Of a DNA stretch of 64,000 nt, positions 8,806 to 17,954 are shown in pieces; the first letter of the stretch is position 1, and each line of letters begins with the position of its first letter. The stretch covers positions 620,001 through 684,000 of the forward strand of contig NZ_KB893245.1 of the NCBI RefSeq assembly GCF_000374065.1, given 5' to 3'. The notes beneath the pieces were generated by a model, which did not search any database, was not told the origin of the DNA, and worked only from the letters and a program-made list of their open reading frames with translations. The DNA comes from Spirosoma luteum DSM 19990. Its GTDB lineage: Bacteria > Bacteroidota > Bacteroidia > Cytophagales > Spirosomataceae. The translations under genes were made by a program, and so were the position numbers.

Positions 8806-10332
8806 ATGCAAATACGGTTTATCTGGCTATTTCTGGGCGTTGCAGTCCTCCTGCCGGGGTGGGTTGCCAGCCAGAACCTTGTTCCGAACGGGAGTTTTGA
8901 AACCTACCGAACCTGTCCGCAAAAGGATAATCTTTTCGAAGAAGCCATTCCCTGGTATAACCCAAACCGGGCTACCCCCGATTTTTATCATCGCTGTTTT
9001 GATTTCGGTCAGCTTATTCTGCCCCCTCACTCTGGGCAGGGAGTTGGACACTTGTTTTTCGATCAGGGATGGGCCGAATACATGGGTATAAAACTAACAA
9101 AGCCACTGTCGGTTAGTACGTGCTACTATTACGAAATGTACGTAGCAACAGACACCCCCAACAAATACCTCACCGAAACCATTGGTACCTATTTCTCTAA
9201 TCAGCCGGTTACCGGCACAACGACTGATCGGCTAAGCGCAACACCGCAAATTCTTGATACGAATCCACGTAGCAGCATAGGTGTGTTACAGTGGCAGCGT
9301 GTCTCGGGTTTTTTGAATCCCAAGGGGGGAGAGCAATACCTGACTATTGGCAGTTTTAACAAGGAACCACCGTTTCTGGGATTTTACTACCTGTTTGTCG
9401 ATGATGTGTCTTTAGTGCCCGTTGTTCTTGAACTGGGTAAGGACACCACGTTGTGTAACCGTCGGAATGCACTTTTGCTCGACGGAACTGTGCCCGGGGC
9501 CAGTGATTACCGCTGGCAGGATGGCAGCACCAGTCCGAAATTTCAGGTAACCAAACCCGGCAAGTATTCCGTAACGGCTATTACTACCTGCAAAATTCTT
9601 ACCGACTCAATAAAAGTTGACTACGCCATTGATTTTGACCTCGGTCCCGATACGACCCTTTGCACCGGTCAAACACTCGCTCTGGCTGTACCGCAAACGC
9701 CAGCCTCCCAGTACCGCTGGCAGGACGGTTCGGCACAAAATACCTATTCGGCGAAGCAGCAGGGTCAGTATAGTGTGCGGGTTACCCAAGCTAACTGCGT
9801 GGCGACGGATACTATTCAGGTGCGGTACATTCAACCCCCGCGTCTGGACTTAGGCCCCGATAAAGAACTTTGCGGGGCTGAAAAGTTCACAATAAAGCCG
9901 ATTGTTGCCGAAGGAAAGTTTAGCTGGCAGGATGGTTTCACCGACACCCTGCGTACCGTTAGCAGTTCCGGTGTGTTCCGGGCCAGCGTTCGTAACGACT
10001 GCGCTACCGTGACGGACTCCATTGACATCGACTACGGAGCCTGCGACTGTATCCTCTATGCACCAAACAGTTTTACTCCCAATGGTGATGGCATGAACGA
10101 CAATTTTTCAGCCTTCGGATGCGGTGACCTGACTATTACCTCGCTCGCCATTTTCAACCGTTGGGGCGAAGTGATTTTTACAACGGCAAGTCCACCTTTC
10201 CAGTGGAATGGCTACTATCGGGATGAGGCTTGTACGCAGGGCGTTTACGCATGGCGCATACAATATCAGTTAAATCGAGGGAAGAAGATTAAAGCTGACC
10301 AGAAAGAGGGATATATCACATTGGTTCGCTGA
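8806..10332 (+). CDS. Secreted Ig-repeat protein with T9SS type B (gliding-motility) C-terminal domain
   Basis: The 508-residue product begins with a signal peptide (MQIRFIWLFLGVAVLLPGWVASQ), followed by a jelly-roll-like region (about 24-205: NLVPNGSFETYRTCP...). Three Ig-like repeats follow at about 208-278, 279-345 and 346-410, each starting LxLGxDxxLC and carrying YRWQDGS or FSWQDGF and a closing T/VTDSIxVDY. The last 85 residues (APNSFTPNGDGMNDNF, IFNRWGEVIF, GVYAWRIQY) form the gliding-motility-associated, type B sorting domain recognised by the type IX system. It should be exported and attached to the surface or released; this repeat type is often adhesive. It is monocistronic. Confidence 0.92.
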   Translation: MQIRFIWLFLGVAVLLPGWVASQNLVPNGSFETYRTCPQKDNLFEEAIPWYNPNRATPDFYHRCFDFGQLILPPHSGQGVGHLFFDQGWAEYMGIKLTKPLSVSTCYYYEMYVATDTPNKYLTETIGTYFSNQPVTGTTTDRLSATPQILDTNPRSSIGVLQWQRVSGFLNPKGGEQYLTIGSFNKEPPFLGFYYLFVDDVSLVPVVLELGKDTTLCNRRNALLLDGTVPGASDYRWQDGSTSPKFQVTKPGKYSVTAITTCKILTDSIKVDYAIDFDLGPDTTLCTGQTLALAVPQTPASQYRWQDGSAQNTYSAKQQGQYSVRVTQANCVATDTIQVRYIQPPRLDLGPDKELCGAEKFTIKPIVAEGKFSWQDGFTDTLRTVSSSGVFRASVRNDCATVTDSIDIDYGACDCILYAPNSFTPNGDGMNDNFSAFGCGDLTITSLAIFNRWGEVIFTTASPPFQWNGYYRDEACTQGVYAWRIQYQLNRGKKIKADQKEGYITLVR

Positions 10333-10375
10333 TAAGGCAACTCATCCTGATAGTCATGTCTTGTTGAAAGGGGTG

Positions 10376-11584
10376 CTAAAACAGTTTAACCATCCGGGCC
10401 AGTCCGGCTGAAAGTAATAGCACAATCGCTACCAGTCCGAGTCCGTAATATAAACCAAAGCCTTCGGACACAAAGCCAATGACGGGGGGACCCGCCAGAA
10501 ACCCAATGAAACTAAAGGTGGCAAACGTAGCCAGCCCGGCGGCTGGTGGAATGCCCGGCACCCGTAGCGAAGCAGAATAAAGAACGGGGGCCCCCAGTGA
10601 ACAACCCACTCCCAGCAGAGCGAAACCAGCAAGGGCAGTAGACGGGAAAGGTAAAACGATAGCTACTAAAATGCCTAGTGCGCCCAAGACTCCGCCAATC
10701 TGTAACCAGCGGGTAGCCCCGATTTTGGGCAAAATAGCGTCGCCCAGGAAACGAAAACCGGTCATTGTCAGCGAAAAGCTGGCAAAACCCAGCGCGGCAA
10801 TCTGCGCACTGGCCCCCAGCGTTTCGCGCAGGTAAACAGCACTCCAGTCGAAGGCAAGTCCTTCTCCCATGGCCAGCGCCAGGCCAATCAGAATCATCAA
10901 CAGTAAATCCCGATTGGGTCGCACAAAAGAAGAGCCCGCTTTCTCACCCGACTCTGTCCGGCTGCTCGACGGTATCTGTTTCAACTGGGGTTGCAACACG
11001 AAAGTGAGTATCAGAATCAGTGCGGCCATTACGGCCATGTGTACTGGTGGGGCTACATGCAGGGCAATGACCGCCCCGGTGATACCCGAACCGAACAGCC
11101 CACCCAAACTCCACATTCCGTGACAGGACGACATGATGACAATCCCCTGGGACCGCTCCAGGTTGGTGGCACTCGTGTTCATGGCCACGTTGATAAGCGC
11201 GCCCGAAAGGCCGGCCAGGAATAACCCCGCAGCCATTATGTAGATGTTAGGCGCATTGATGGGAATGCACACCGCCACTGTCAATCCTATGGCAGCCCAG
11301 AAACAGGACCGGGCCTCACCCAGTTTGGCAATGATAAAGCCCGTCAGCGGATTCATGATGAGTAACCCGGCCGGCATGGCAAATAGCGTGAGACCCAGCT
11401 CGGCATCGGAGAGCATCAGTTTCGCTTTCACGTAGGGAATATGCGAAACCCAGCTACCGAACAGCAAACTGTCGGACGAAAAAACCAGTCCAACTGCCAG
11501 TGCCCGTCTGTTCAGGAAAAACGAGAGGATAGTCTGGATGAGCGTGTTTCGGGGTGGCTTTGGTAAGGAAGCGGTTGTGTTCAT
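10376..11584 (-). CDS. MFS transporter
   Basis: This 402-residue protein has about 12 hydrophobic segments and no signal peptide. Features typical of the major facilitator superfamily are the N-terminal GSWVSHIPYVKAKLMLSDAELGLTLFAMPAG loop region and the glycine-rich helices GLSGALINVAMNTSATNLER and SLGGLFGSG. The pattern is that of the small YbjJ-like branch often annotated as sugar or drug MFS permeases; the substrate is unknown. It lies downstream of msrA on the same strand, but a strong hairpin (11590-11619) between them suggests separate transcription. Confidence 0.88.
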   Translation of the reverse strand: MNTTASLPKPPRNTLIQTILSFFLNRRALAVGLVFSSDSLLFGSWVSHIPYVKAKLMLSDAELGLTLFAMPAGLLIMNPLTGFIIAKLGEARSCFWAAIGLTVAVCIPINAPNIYIMAAGLFLAGLSGALINVAMNTSATNLERSQGIVIMSSCHGMWSLGGLFGSGITGAVIALHVAPPVHMAVMAALILILTFVLQPQLKQIPSSSRTESGEKAGSSFVRPNRDLLLMILIGLALAMGEGLAFDWSAVYLRETLGASAQIAALGFASFSLTMTGFRFLGDAILPKIGATRWLQIGGVLGALGILVAIVLPFPSTALAGFALLGVGCSLGAPVLYSASLRVPGIPPAAGLATFATFSFIGFLAGPPVIGFVSEGFGLYYGLGLVAIVLLLSAGLARMVKLF

Positions 11585-11589
11585 AGCAC

Positions 11590-11619
11590 AAAAATAGCCG
11601 GTCTTAACCGGCTATTTTT
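11590..11619 (-). terminator. Intrinsic terminator downstream of msrA
   Basis: AAAAATAGCCGG (11590-11601) and CCGGCTATTTTT (11608-11619) are perfect 12-bp complements around a 6-nt loop. The A/T ends supply a U tract in either direction. It lies 52 bp after the msrA stop and only 5 bp before the MFS start codon, so it could also affect MFS translation. Confidence 0.75.
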
Positions 11620-11670
11620 ACTAATTGGTTATCCTATTTGGATGACGTATTAATTTTTCAGTACCGCCTT

Positions 11671-12333
11671 CTAGTCAACCATCGTCAGTGATGTGCTATT
11701 CTTGAGATGTCCAACCATCGCTTTACGCAGTTTCTGCACTTTGGGCAGGGATACGCTCTGAATGTATGGCTGGTTGGGGTGCAGCGCAAAATAGTTCTGG
11801 TGGTACATTTCTGCCGGGTAGAAAACTGTAAGAGGGGTCACCTCGGTTACCACTTTGCCACTGTAATGACCTGATTCATTGGTTTCTTTGATAGCGGCCA
11901 TTATAGCTGCCTTTTCTTCGGGTGTCCGGTAGAAGGCTACCGACCGGTAATCGCGGCCCGCATCGGGTCCCTGCCGGTTCAGCGTGGTTGGATCATGGCC
12001 CGCAAAGAAGGCTTCGAGCAGTTGCGGGTAGCTGACTACTTTCGGGTCATAATACACCTGTACCGATTCAGCATGGCCAGTCCGGTCGGTACCAACCTGC
12101 TCGTAGGTTGGGTTCTTAACGGTGCCGCCAGCGTAGCCGGAAACCACCTCCCGAACGCCTTTGAGCTGGTTCATGCCTTCTTCCAGTGCCCAAAAGCAAC
12201 CACCGGCAAACGTAGCGACAGCTTCGCCCGATTTTAGGTCGGGAAGTTTGGCGGGGGCATGGTCATTTGATTGTCCCTGTGCGTAACCGGCCAGAAAGAG
12301 GAGGCTTAAAGCGTATAAATGGATTTTTTTCAT
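11671..12333 (-). CDS. msrA: Peptide-methionine (S)-S-oxide reductase
   Basis: The enzyme reduces methionine-S-sulfoxide in oxidised proteins. The catalytic motif GGCFW is at 44-48 (Cys46), followed by the family blocks GVREVVSGYAGG, NPTYEQVGTDRTGHAESVQVYYDP, FFAGHDPTTLNRQGPDAGRDYRSVAFY and YHQNYFALHP. The first 20 residues (MKKIHLYALSLLFLAGYAQG) form a signal peptide, so this copy works in the periplasm. I chose the ATG at 12333; an in-frame ATG five codons upstream (12348) would add MIEKT. No msrB is fused or adjacent. Confidence 0.95.
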   Translation of the reverse strand: MKKIHLYALSLLFLAGYAQGQSNDHAPAKLPDLKSGEAVATFAGGCFWALEEGMNQLKGVREVVSGYAGGTVKNPTYEQVGTDRTGHAESVQVYYDPKVVSYPQLLEAFFAGHDPTTLNRQGPDAGRDYRSVAFYRTPEEKAAIMAAIKETNESGHYSGKVVTEVTPLTVFYPAEMYHQNYFALHPNQPYIQSVSLPKVQKLRKAMVGHLKNSTSLTMVD

Positions 12334-12530
12334 CGTCTTTTCTATCATATCGTGTTACTATATAAACGATTAAAAAACGATTGTGGTTTCTTGACGGTAC
12401 AGCATTATACCCGACTGGTGGCCAACAATGGGTTTGCCACAGCACATAACCACCTGTTTAGGTTGATAAAAGCGGTCAGCCTCATAAACCGCCGGGACCA
12501 GGCATGAAACCATACCTGGACAGAAACAAC

Positions 12531-12561
12531 AGAGGCCCTGACAAAATCTGTCAGGGCCTCT
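12531..12561 (-). terminator. Intrinsic terminator of the SusC/SusD operon
   Basis: AGAGGCCCTGACA and TGTCAGGGCCTCT form a perfect 13-bp stem with a 5-nt loop, 33 bp beyond the SusD stop codon. Read on the minus strand it is followed by a T-rich stretch (TGTTGTTTCTG). It separates the susD end from msrA. Confidence 0.8.
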
Positions 12562-12593
12562 CTTATTGACTCAATTAACATGTGTACCCCATT

Positions 12594-14159
12594 TTATACG
12601 CCCGGATACCCTTCATTCTGTGTCTTCAGATTAGGGTTATTGAGCAGCTCCTGCTTGGGTATTGGAAGCAACAGGTGCTTCTTCTGCAATGGCTGATTGG
12701 AACTAGGGTTTATATGGCCAATGAAAGGGTCGAAGCCATTAGTTTTGCCATTGTACACTTTCTGGAGCCGTACCATATCGAACCAGGTGATTTGCTCGTA
12801 GGCCAGTTCATGCCAGCGCTCCCGCCAAACGGCTTCCCGGAAGGTAGCCTGTGTATAGGCGCCCAAAGCGGGGGTAGTGAGCGTAGCCCGGTCACGGATT
12901 CGCTTCAGAGCATTGTAGGCTTCCTGTGTTGGACCACCCACTTCATTCTGCGCTTCGGCATAAATCAACAGTGTTTCGGCGTAGCGGATCTGGGGTACGT
13001 TCAGGTTATTCTGACGGGAACCGGCAACCCCGGCCGTACCATTGGCAGTCCGGTTAAAGTGCTTGAACACGTAGGGAGCTCCCAACTCAAAGGGTGCACC
13101 ATTGCCATTCGTAAAATAGCTGGTATAAAAGTACCCTTCCTGATTCTTGGCCCGTAGGTCGCCTTTTTCGTAAGAGTTGTAAAAGACAGATGTAGGTACC
13201 GAGCTTCCCGTTCCGCCGGGGCCATTAAACGTAACCGGCTTAAAGTTGGGATAAAAGTTATTCATTGGGTTACCAGCAACCAGCGTATTGTACTGCAACA
13301 TATACAGATGCTCCAGGCGGTTCTCGGTACTCTCGCGGTGTACGTCCTCGTAGGTTGCAAACAGGTTGATAACCGATGGGTTCGCGTTGGCGTAGGTAAT
13401 TACCTCAAAGGCTTTGTCGGCCGCTAACTTGTAGTGCGAAGCGCCTTTTTTGAGTGGCTCTCCGGCCATGGTCAGGTATACTTTAGCCAGCTGCGTTTTT
13501 ACAGCAGCCAGATTTACCCGTCCACTCACGTCCATCCAGGCCAGACCTGCTTTTTCAGCTGTAGTTAAATCGTCGACAATCAGCTTGTATACTTCCTCCT
13601 GAGAAGTGCGGGCGGGCAGGAAATCCTCCGAAGAGGCTGTTTGTGGTTTGGTAATTAGCGGAATATCGCCCCATAACCGAACGGCCGTGAAGTAAGCAGT
13701 AGCCCGCAGAAACCGAGCCTCACCCAGAATTTTGGTCTTCTGTGCCTCAGGCATCGGCGTGATTCCCGGCACTTTATCCAGCACCTGGTTCGCCTGGGCA
13801 ATAACCTTATACAAGCCATTCCAGTAGTTAACCACGTGACCGGTATTGCCGTCGTGTACCAGACTATACAGGTTGTTCAGGTCGGAATTTTGCGCGGTTT
13901 CCGTTGTAGAGGTACCGGTTAGCGCTTCCAGTAGCTGCCAGTTGCTGGAGAAAATACCAGCGTCCCCCCCCATAAAGCGGGCATCTGAGTAAACGGCGGC
14001 CAGTGCAGCCTCCGCATGGTCAGGAATAGTGTAAAAGTTAGTTGGCGTCAGGTTAGAAGGAGCCTGTTCCGTCAGGAAGTCCTTGCAACCCAGGGGAGCC
14101 GTTAGTGCAACACCGCACAGCAGCACCTTACTTATGTTTTTTACGAGCGTATGTCTCAT
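12594..14159 (-). CDS. SusD/RagB family nutrient-binding lipoprotein
   Basis: This is the 521-residue outer-membrane lipoprotein that caps the SusC channel and binds glycan. The ATG at 14159 gives a lipoprotein signal ending in LTAPLGC; the TTG upstream is not needed. SusD features are KDFLTEQAPSNLTPTNFYTIPDHAEAALAAVYSD at the start, the TPR-like core (NYWNGLYKVIAQANQVLDKVPG, ILGEARFLRATAYFTAVRLWGDIPLI) and the C-terminal block IRYAETLLIYAEAQNEVGG ... YNALKRIRDRA ... WRERWHELAYEQITWFDMVRLQ. It lies 81 bp downstream of the SusC gene and forms an operon with it. The glycan cannot be told from sequence. Confidence 0.96.
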   Translation of the reverse strand: MRHTLVKNISKVLLCGVALTAPLGCKDFLTEQAPSNLTPTNFYTIPDHAEAALAAVYSDARFMGGDAGIFSSNWQLLEALTGTSTTETAQNSDLNNLYSLVHDGNTGHVVNYWNGLYKVIAQANQVLDKVPGITPMPEAQKTKILGEARFLRATAYFTAVRLWGDIPLITKPQTASSEDFLPARTSQEEVYKLIVDDLTTAEKAGLAWMDVSGRVNLAAVKTQLAKVYLTMAGEPLKKGASHYKLAADKAFEVITYANANPSVINLFATYEDVHRESTENRLEHLYMLQYNTLVAGNPMNNFYPNFKPVTFNGPGGTGSSVPTSVFYNSYEKGDLRAKNQEGYFYTSYFTNGNGAPFELGAPYVFKHFNRTANGTAGVAGSRQNNLNVPQIRYAETLLIYAEAQNEVGGPTQEAYNALKRIRDRATLTTPALGAYTQATFREAVWRERWHELAYEQITWFDMVRLQKVYNGKTNGFDPFIGHINPSSNQPLQKKHLLLPIPKQELLNNPNLKTQNEGYPGV

Positions 14160-14240
14160 AATGACTATCAATGAATTTAAAGTTTTTAACGATTGTCGTT
14201 GGTCGAACGGCGGTTAAGCTATCAACCAACGACAGCTTGT

Positions 14241-17200
14241 TTATAAACCAATCTGGAGCCCCAGCAGGTAGGTTGTTGGTTTTGGATAATTGTGCCAGAT
14301 CATACCCTGCGAGAAAGCACTGTTGCCACCACCCTGGTTGGTTGGTGTTACTTCCGGATCGCCAACAATGGGGTCCTTTACCAACAGGAAGAAGTTTTGT
14401 GCTGATGCGTATACCCGGAGCCGGTTCATTTTCAGGCGGTTGGTTATGGCAGCGGGGAAGGTATAGCCGAACAGCAGGTTTTTACCCCGCAGGAACGAAC
14501 CATCCTTGATCCAGTGGCTGTCCACGTTGGTTACATAGCCCGCCCGTGTATCCCGAACTTCGGCAATGGGCGAGTTCTGGTTGGTAGGGGTCCAGGCGTT
14601 CAGCACCGAGGTGTAGCTGTTGGCCAGGGCCTGCCGGTCTTCACTTGGGTGCAGGTTCATCAGCATCACATCGTTACCGAACATAAACTGCATTTCAAAC
14701 GTAGCATCGAAGTTGCCCAGGCGGACGTTGTTGGTAAATGCCCCCCATCCTTTAGGACTGCCGTTACCAATAATGCTACGGTCCGCGTCTGTAATAGCCT
14801 TGTCGCCGTTCACGTCCAGATACTTGATGTCGCCGGGCAGAATGGTCAGACCATTCCGGTAGCTGGTAAATCTGGCTGCTTCTTCGCGCTCTGCCTCACT
14901 CCACACACCCACACGGGTAAGTCCCCAGAAGGAACCAACCGCTTCACCTATCCGAATGATGTTGGTAGGGTTTGTGAAGTTAGGGCCACCAACGTTGAAA
15001 ATATCAGACGGGGTTGCAAGCGTAAGTACTTTGTTGCGGTTGAACGAGATGTTGAACGTCGAATTCCAGCTAAAGTTACCCTGATTGATGTTTACCGTGT
15101 TCAGGCCAAATTCGAAACCTTTGTTCTCCATCGATCCTACGTTGCGCCGGATGGTGCCATAACCACTCGACTGCGGTACGGGGGCATCGAGGAGCATGTC
15201 GGTTGTCAGACGATAGTAGTAATCGGCTTCGAGGGTAATGCGTCCTTTGAGCAGGCCAATCTCCATACCTATGTCCGTCTGGGCTGTTTTCTCCCAGCGC
15301 AGATCAGGGTTAGCCAGACGGCTGATACCCGTTCCGCCAAACCGTGCATCATTGTAAATCGTCGAGTAGTTGGAGCTAAGCAGTGACAGCGACGAATAAG
15401 CTGGGATTTCGGAGTTACCCGTCAGACCGTAGCTGCTACGCAGTTTCAGGTTTGAGATAACAGAGTTTCCTTTCAGGAAATCTTCTTCCGATACCCGCCA
15501 GGCTAATGCTGCCGACGGGAAGAAAGCGAATTTGTGGTTTTCTCCGAATTTAGAAGAGCCATCGGCCCGGCCTGTTGCCGTGAACAGATACTTGTTTTTA
15601 AAGCCGTAGTTTATACGGCCGAAGTATGAGTTAAAGGCAAAGCGAGATGCACCCGACGAAACCGATGGGTTGATAGCTCCGGCACCTAAGTTGTTGAAGG
15701 TGAAATAGTCGGTAGCGAATCCGCTCACGCTGGCACCCATGCCGAAGTTATTAGTTTCCTGCCATGAGATACCCAGCAAACCCGTAAACGAGTGATCCCG
15801 GCCAATCTGCTTATTATAGGTCAGGTAGTTTTCCAGTGACCAGAACGAGGTCTTGTTGTTATTGGTCGACGCGTTACCGCTGTTACCAATGTTTAGTGTG
15901 CGGGTTTGCGACTGGTTGATTTCCTGAGTCTGGATGTTAGCACCCAGAACCGTACGCATCTCCAGCCCTTTACCAAACGTGATGTTCGTAAACAGGCTAC
16001 CCAGCGTTGTTTGGGTATTCTGGATATACTTACGATCCAGAAGCCGGTGAACAGAACTCATGGATCCTTCGGCAAATGGATAATCCCGGTTTTCGGCAAG
16101 AATACCGGTGTCAGGGTAACGAACAGGTAGGAAAGGGAAGTCTTCCACAATTTGCCGGGCTACCGCATCATTCACGTCCACCAGATTTTCGGTCTGGTTG
16201 TTATAGTTCAGCGTACCACCGATTTTGAGCCAGCTCTTCACCTGATCATCAATGGAGAATCGGCCTGAATACCGCTTCATGTACGAGGTTTTGATGAGCC
16301 CCTGATCGTCGCGGAAGTTAAGCGACAGCGAATACTGGGTACGCTCGTTACCTCCGCTAAAGCCCAGCTGGTGGTTCTGGGAGAGTTTGCTCTGTGCTGA
16401 TTCTTTGAACCAGTCGGTATCATACAATGGATTCAGATTGGCATCAAAAACGCCGGGGTGGGCGGCACTGAATGCTTTCCGGCGAACCACCGGATCTAGA
16501 TAGGCCCATTTGCCAGCCGCCCAGCCAGCAGGATCGTACTTGGCCATGTTGGCATACGCCAGGTCTTCGGTAGCTAAATATTGCTTGGCGTTCAACACCT
16601 GTGGCTTGTTGGGACCAATGGTATTTACGCTGAACTGGCCATCGTAGGTAACCCGACTCTCACCCGCTTTACCTTTCCGGGTCGAAACCAGGATAACGCC
16701 GTTGGCACCGCGGGCACCGTAAATAGCCGTTGACGACGCATCTTTCAGTACCTCAACGTTCACAATATCGTTCGGGTTGATATAATCAATGGGGTTACTA
16801 AACTGGTCGCCGGTACCCTGTGGCAACATCACGCCGTCCACCACGTAGAGTGGGTTGTTGGAGGAGTTGATGGAGCTAAACCCACGAATACGGATGGTAG
16901 TCCGACCACCGGGACGACCGGAGTTGGTATTGACCTGCACACCCGGCAGGCGGCCCGAAAGCTGCTGGTTGAGGGAAGGGGCTGGCCGTTCCATCAGTTC
17001 GGCTTCCTTCACGCCCGATACGGCTCCAGTCAGGTCCGATTTGCGGGTAGTACCATAACCAATAACCACAATCTCGTCCAGTACTTTACTGTCGGCCTGT
17101 AAGCTTACGTTGATAGTGGACTGATTACTAACCCGAACTTCCTGCGTTAAATAGCCTACAAAGGAGAATACCAGGGTAGAGCCGCCATCGGGCACATCCA

Positions 17201-17471
17201 GCTTATAACTTCCGTTTACGTCGGTAACCGTTCCGCGTTGGGTGCCTTTCAGAATAACACTAACGCCGGGCAGGCCTTCATTTTTTTCATCGGTGACGCG
17301 ACCGGTCAGCGTCCGGTCTGCTTTGTTGACTGGCCTGTATTTGGGCGAATTTAAGTCAGACGGCGTACTTGCATACGTTCCGCCGGTCGAAAGTGAAGCC
17401 AGCAGGAGCAGCGTACCGGGTACACTGAGCAGCCTGCCGAACGAGACTCGAGAAGGTAAGGATGTTTTCAT
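14241..17471 (-). CDS. SusC/RagA family TonB-dependent receptor
   Basis: This 1076-residue outer-membrane importer starts with a signal peptide (to about residue 34, GTYAS). A carboxypeptidase-regulatory-like domain follows at about 54-130 (LTGRVTDEKNEGLPGVSVIL, GSYKLDVPDGG), then the SusC signature LDEIVVIGYGTTRKSDLTGAV, a plug domain (about 150-265; LSGRLPGVQV, NPLYVVDGV, VEVLKDASSTAIYGARGANG) and a long barrel. With the SusD downstream it makes a SusCD pair that moves oligosaccharides or other nutrients across the outer membrane using TonB energy. No glycoside hydrolase lies next to it, so the substrate is unknown. No ECF sigma/anti-sigma pair is nearby. An AT-rich leader with a palindrome (17541-17562) lies upstream. 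Confidence 0.97.
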   Translation of the reverse strand: MKTSLPSRVSFGRLLSVPGTLLLLASLSTGGTYASTPSDLNSPKYRPVNKADRTLTGRVTDEKNEGLPGVSVILKGTQRGTVTDVNGSYKLDVPDGGSTLVFSFVGYLTQEVRVSNQSTINVSLQADSKVLDEIVVIGYGTTRKSDLTGAVSGVKEAELMERPAPSLNQQLSGRLPGVQVNTNSGRPGGRTTIRIRGFSSINSSNNPLYVVDGVMLPQGTGDQFSNPIDYINPNDIVNVEVLKDASSTAIYGARGANGVILVSTRKGKAGESRVTYDGQFSVNTIGPNKPQVLNAKQYLATEDLAYANMAKYDPAGWAAGKWAYLDPVVRRKAFSAAHPGVFDANLNPLYDTDWFKESAQSKLSQNHQLGFSGGNERTQYSLSLNFRDDQGLIKTSYMKRYSGRFSIDDQVKSWLKIGGTLNYNNQTENLVDVNDAVARQIVEDFPFLPVRYPDTGILAENRDYPFAEGSMSSVHRLLDRKYIQNTQTTLGSLFTNITFGKGLEMRTVLGANIQTQEINQSQTRTLNIGNSGNASTNNNKTSFWSLENYLTYNKQIGRDHSFTGLLGISWQETNNFGMGASVSGFATDYFTFNNLGAGAINPSVSSGASRFAFNSYFGRINYGFKNKYLFTATGRADGSSKFGENHKFAFFPSAALAWRVSEEDFLKGNSVISNLKLRSSYGLTGNSEIPAYSSLSLLSSNYSTIYNDARFGGTGISRLANPDLRWEKTAQTDIGMEIGLLKGRITLEADYYYRLTTDMLLDAPVPQSSGYGTIRRNVGSMENKGFEFGLNTVNINQGNFSWNSTFNISFNRNKVLTLATPSDIFNVGGPNFTNPTNIIRIGEAVGSFWGLTRVGVWSEAEREEAARFTSYRNGLTILPGDIKYLDVNGDKAITDADRSIIGNGSPKGWGAFTNNVRLGNFDATFEMQFMFGNDVMLMNLHPSEDRQALANSYTSVLNAWTPTNQNSPIAEVRDTRAGYVTNVDSHWIKDGSFLRGKNLLFGYTFPAAITNRLKMNRLRVYASAQNFFLLVKDPIVGDPEVTPTNQGGGNSAFSQGMIWHNYPKPTTYLLGLQIGL

Positions 17472-17540
17472 AGTATACTGTTTTTAACTATTTTTAATGA
17501 TTAAGAAGAAAAGTGAAACGACCTGTTTTAGTTAACAGCA

Positions 17541-17562
17541 CAAACAGGTAAAAACCTGTTTG
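17541..17562. promoter_or_regulatory. Palindrome in the SusC upstream region
   Basis: CAAACAGGT (17541-17549) and ACCTGTTTG (17554-17562) are perfect complements around AAAA, 70 bp upstream of the SusC start. A half-site-like ACCTGTTTT lies at about 17521. It could be an operator or a leader hairpin. The rest of the 17472-17954 gap is AT-rich and must carry divergent promoters, but no full TAnnTTTG match was found. Confidence 0.45.
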
Positions 17563-17954
17563 TAGGGAAAACCCTAAGGCCCGTATAACTACTCATAAGC
17601 ATTAGAAAAAAATTAAAAAACAGTTAAGTAGTAATTAAAAAATAATACTGAATTAAGCCTGCATTTGCGAAGACTGCAATAAAGAAATTTCGTACCCGGT
17701 TCATTTAGGGAAATAACATCCTGAACAAAGGCTAACATGCCCATTTTTGCCATTATCGACCCACTAGATAGAAGACAGTTTCCGGGTTGGCACATCTAAT
17801 CGTTAACACAGTCCGTGTAAAGGTTTTGGCTCTGACCAGGCCGGAAATACGTAACGGCAGAATTTCTCCAGAACAGACAAAGGGCAGTTCAAACAAATGA
17901 ATCAGGTATTTTCTGGCCGGGAAAGCCTTTCCGTTGAATAAAACAGTAATGCCC

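Noticed and set aside
12582..13157. 191-codon open frame antisense to the SusD gene
   Set aside because: Covers the 3' part of SusD in the opposite strand and starts inside the terminator region; no protein features.
14514..15386. 290-codon open frame antisense to the SusC gene
   Set aside because: Shadow of the barrel-coding sequence; no signal peptide, motif or promoter.
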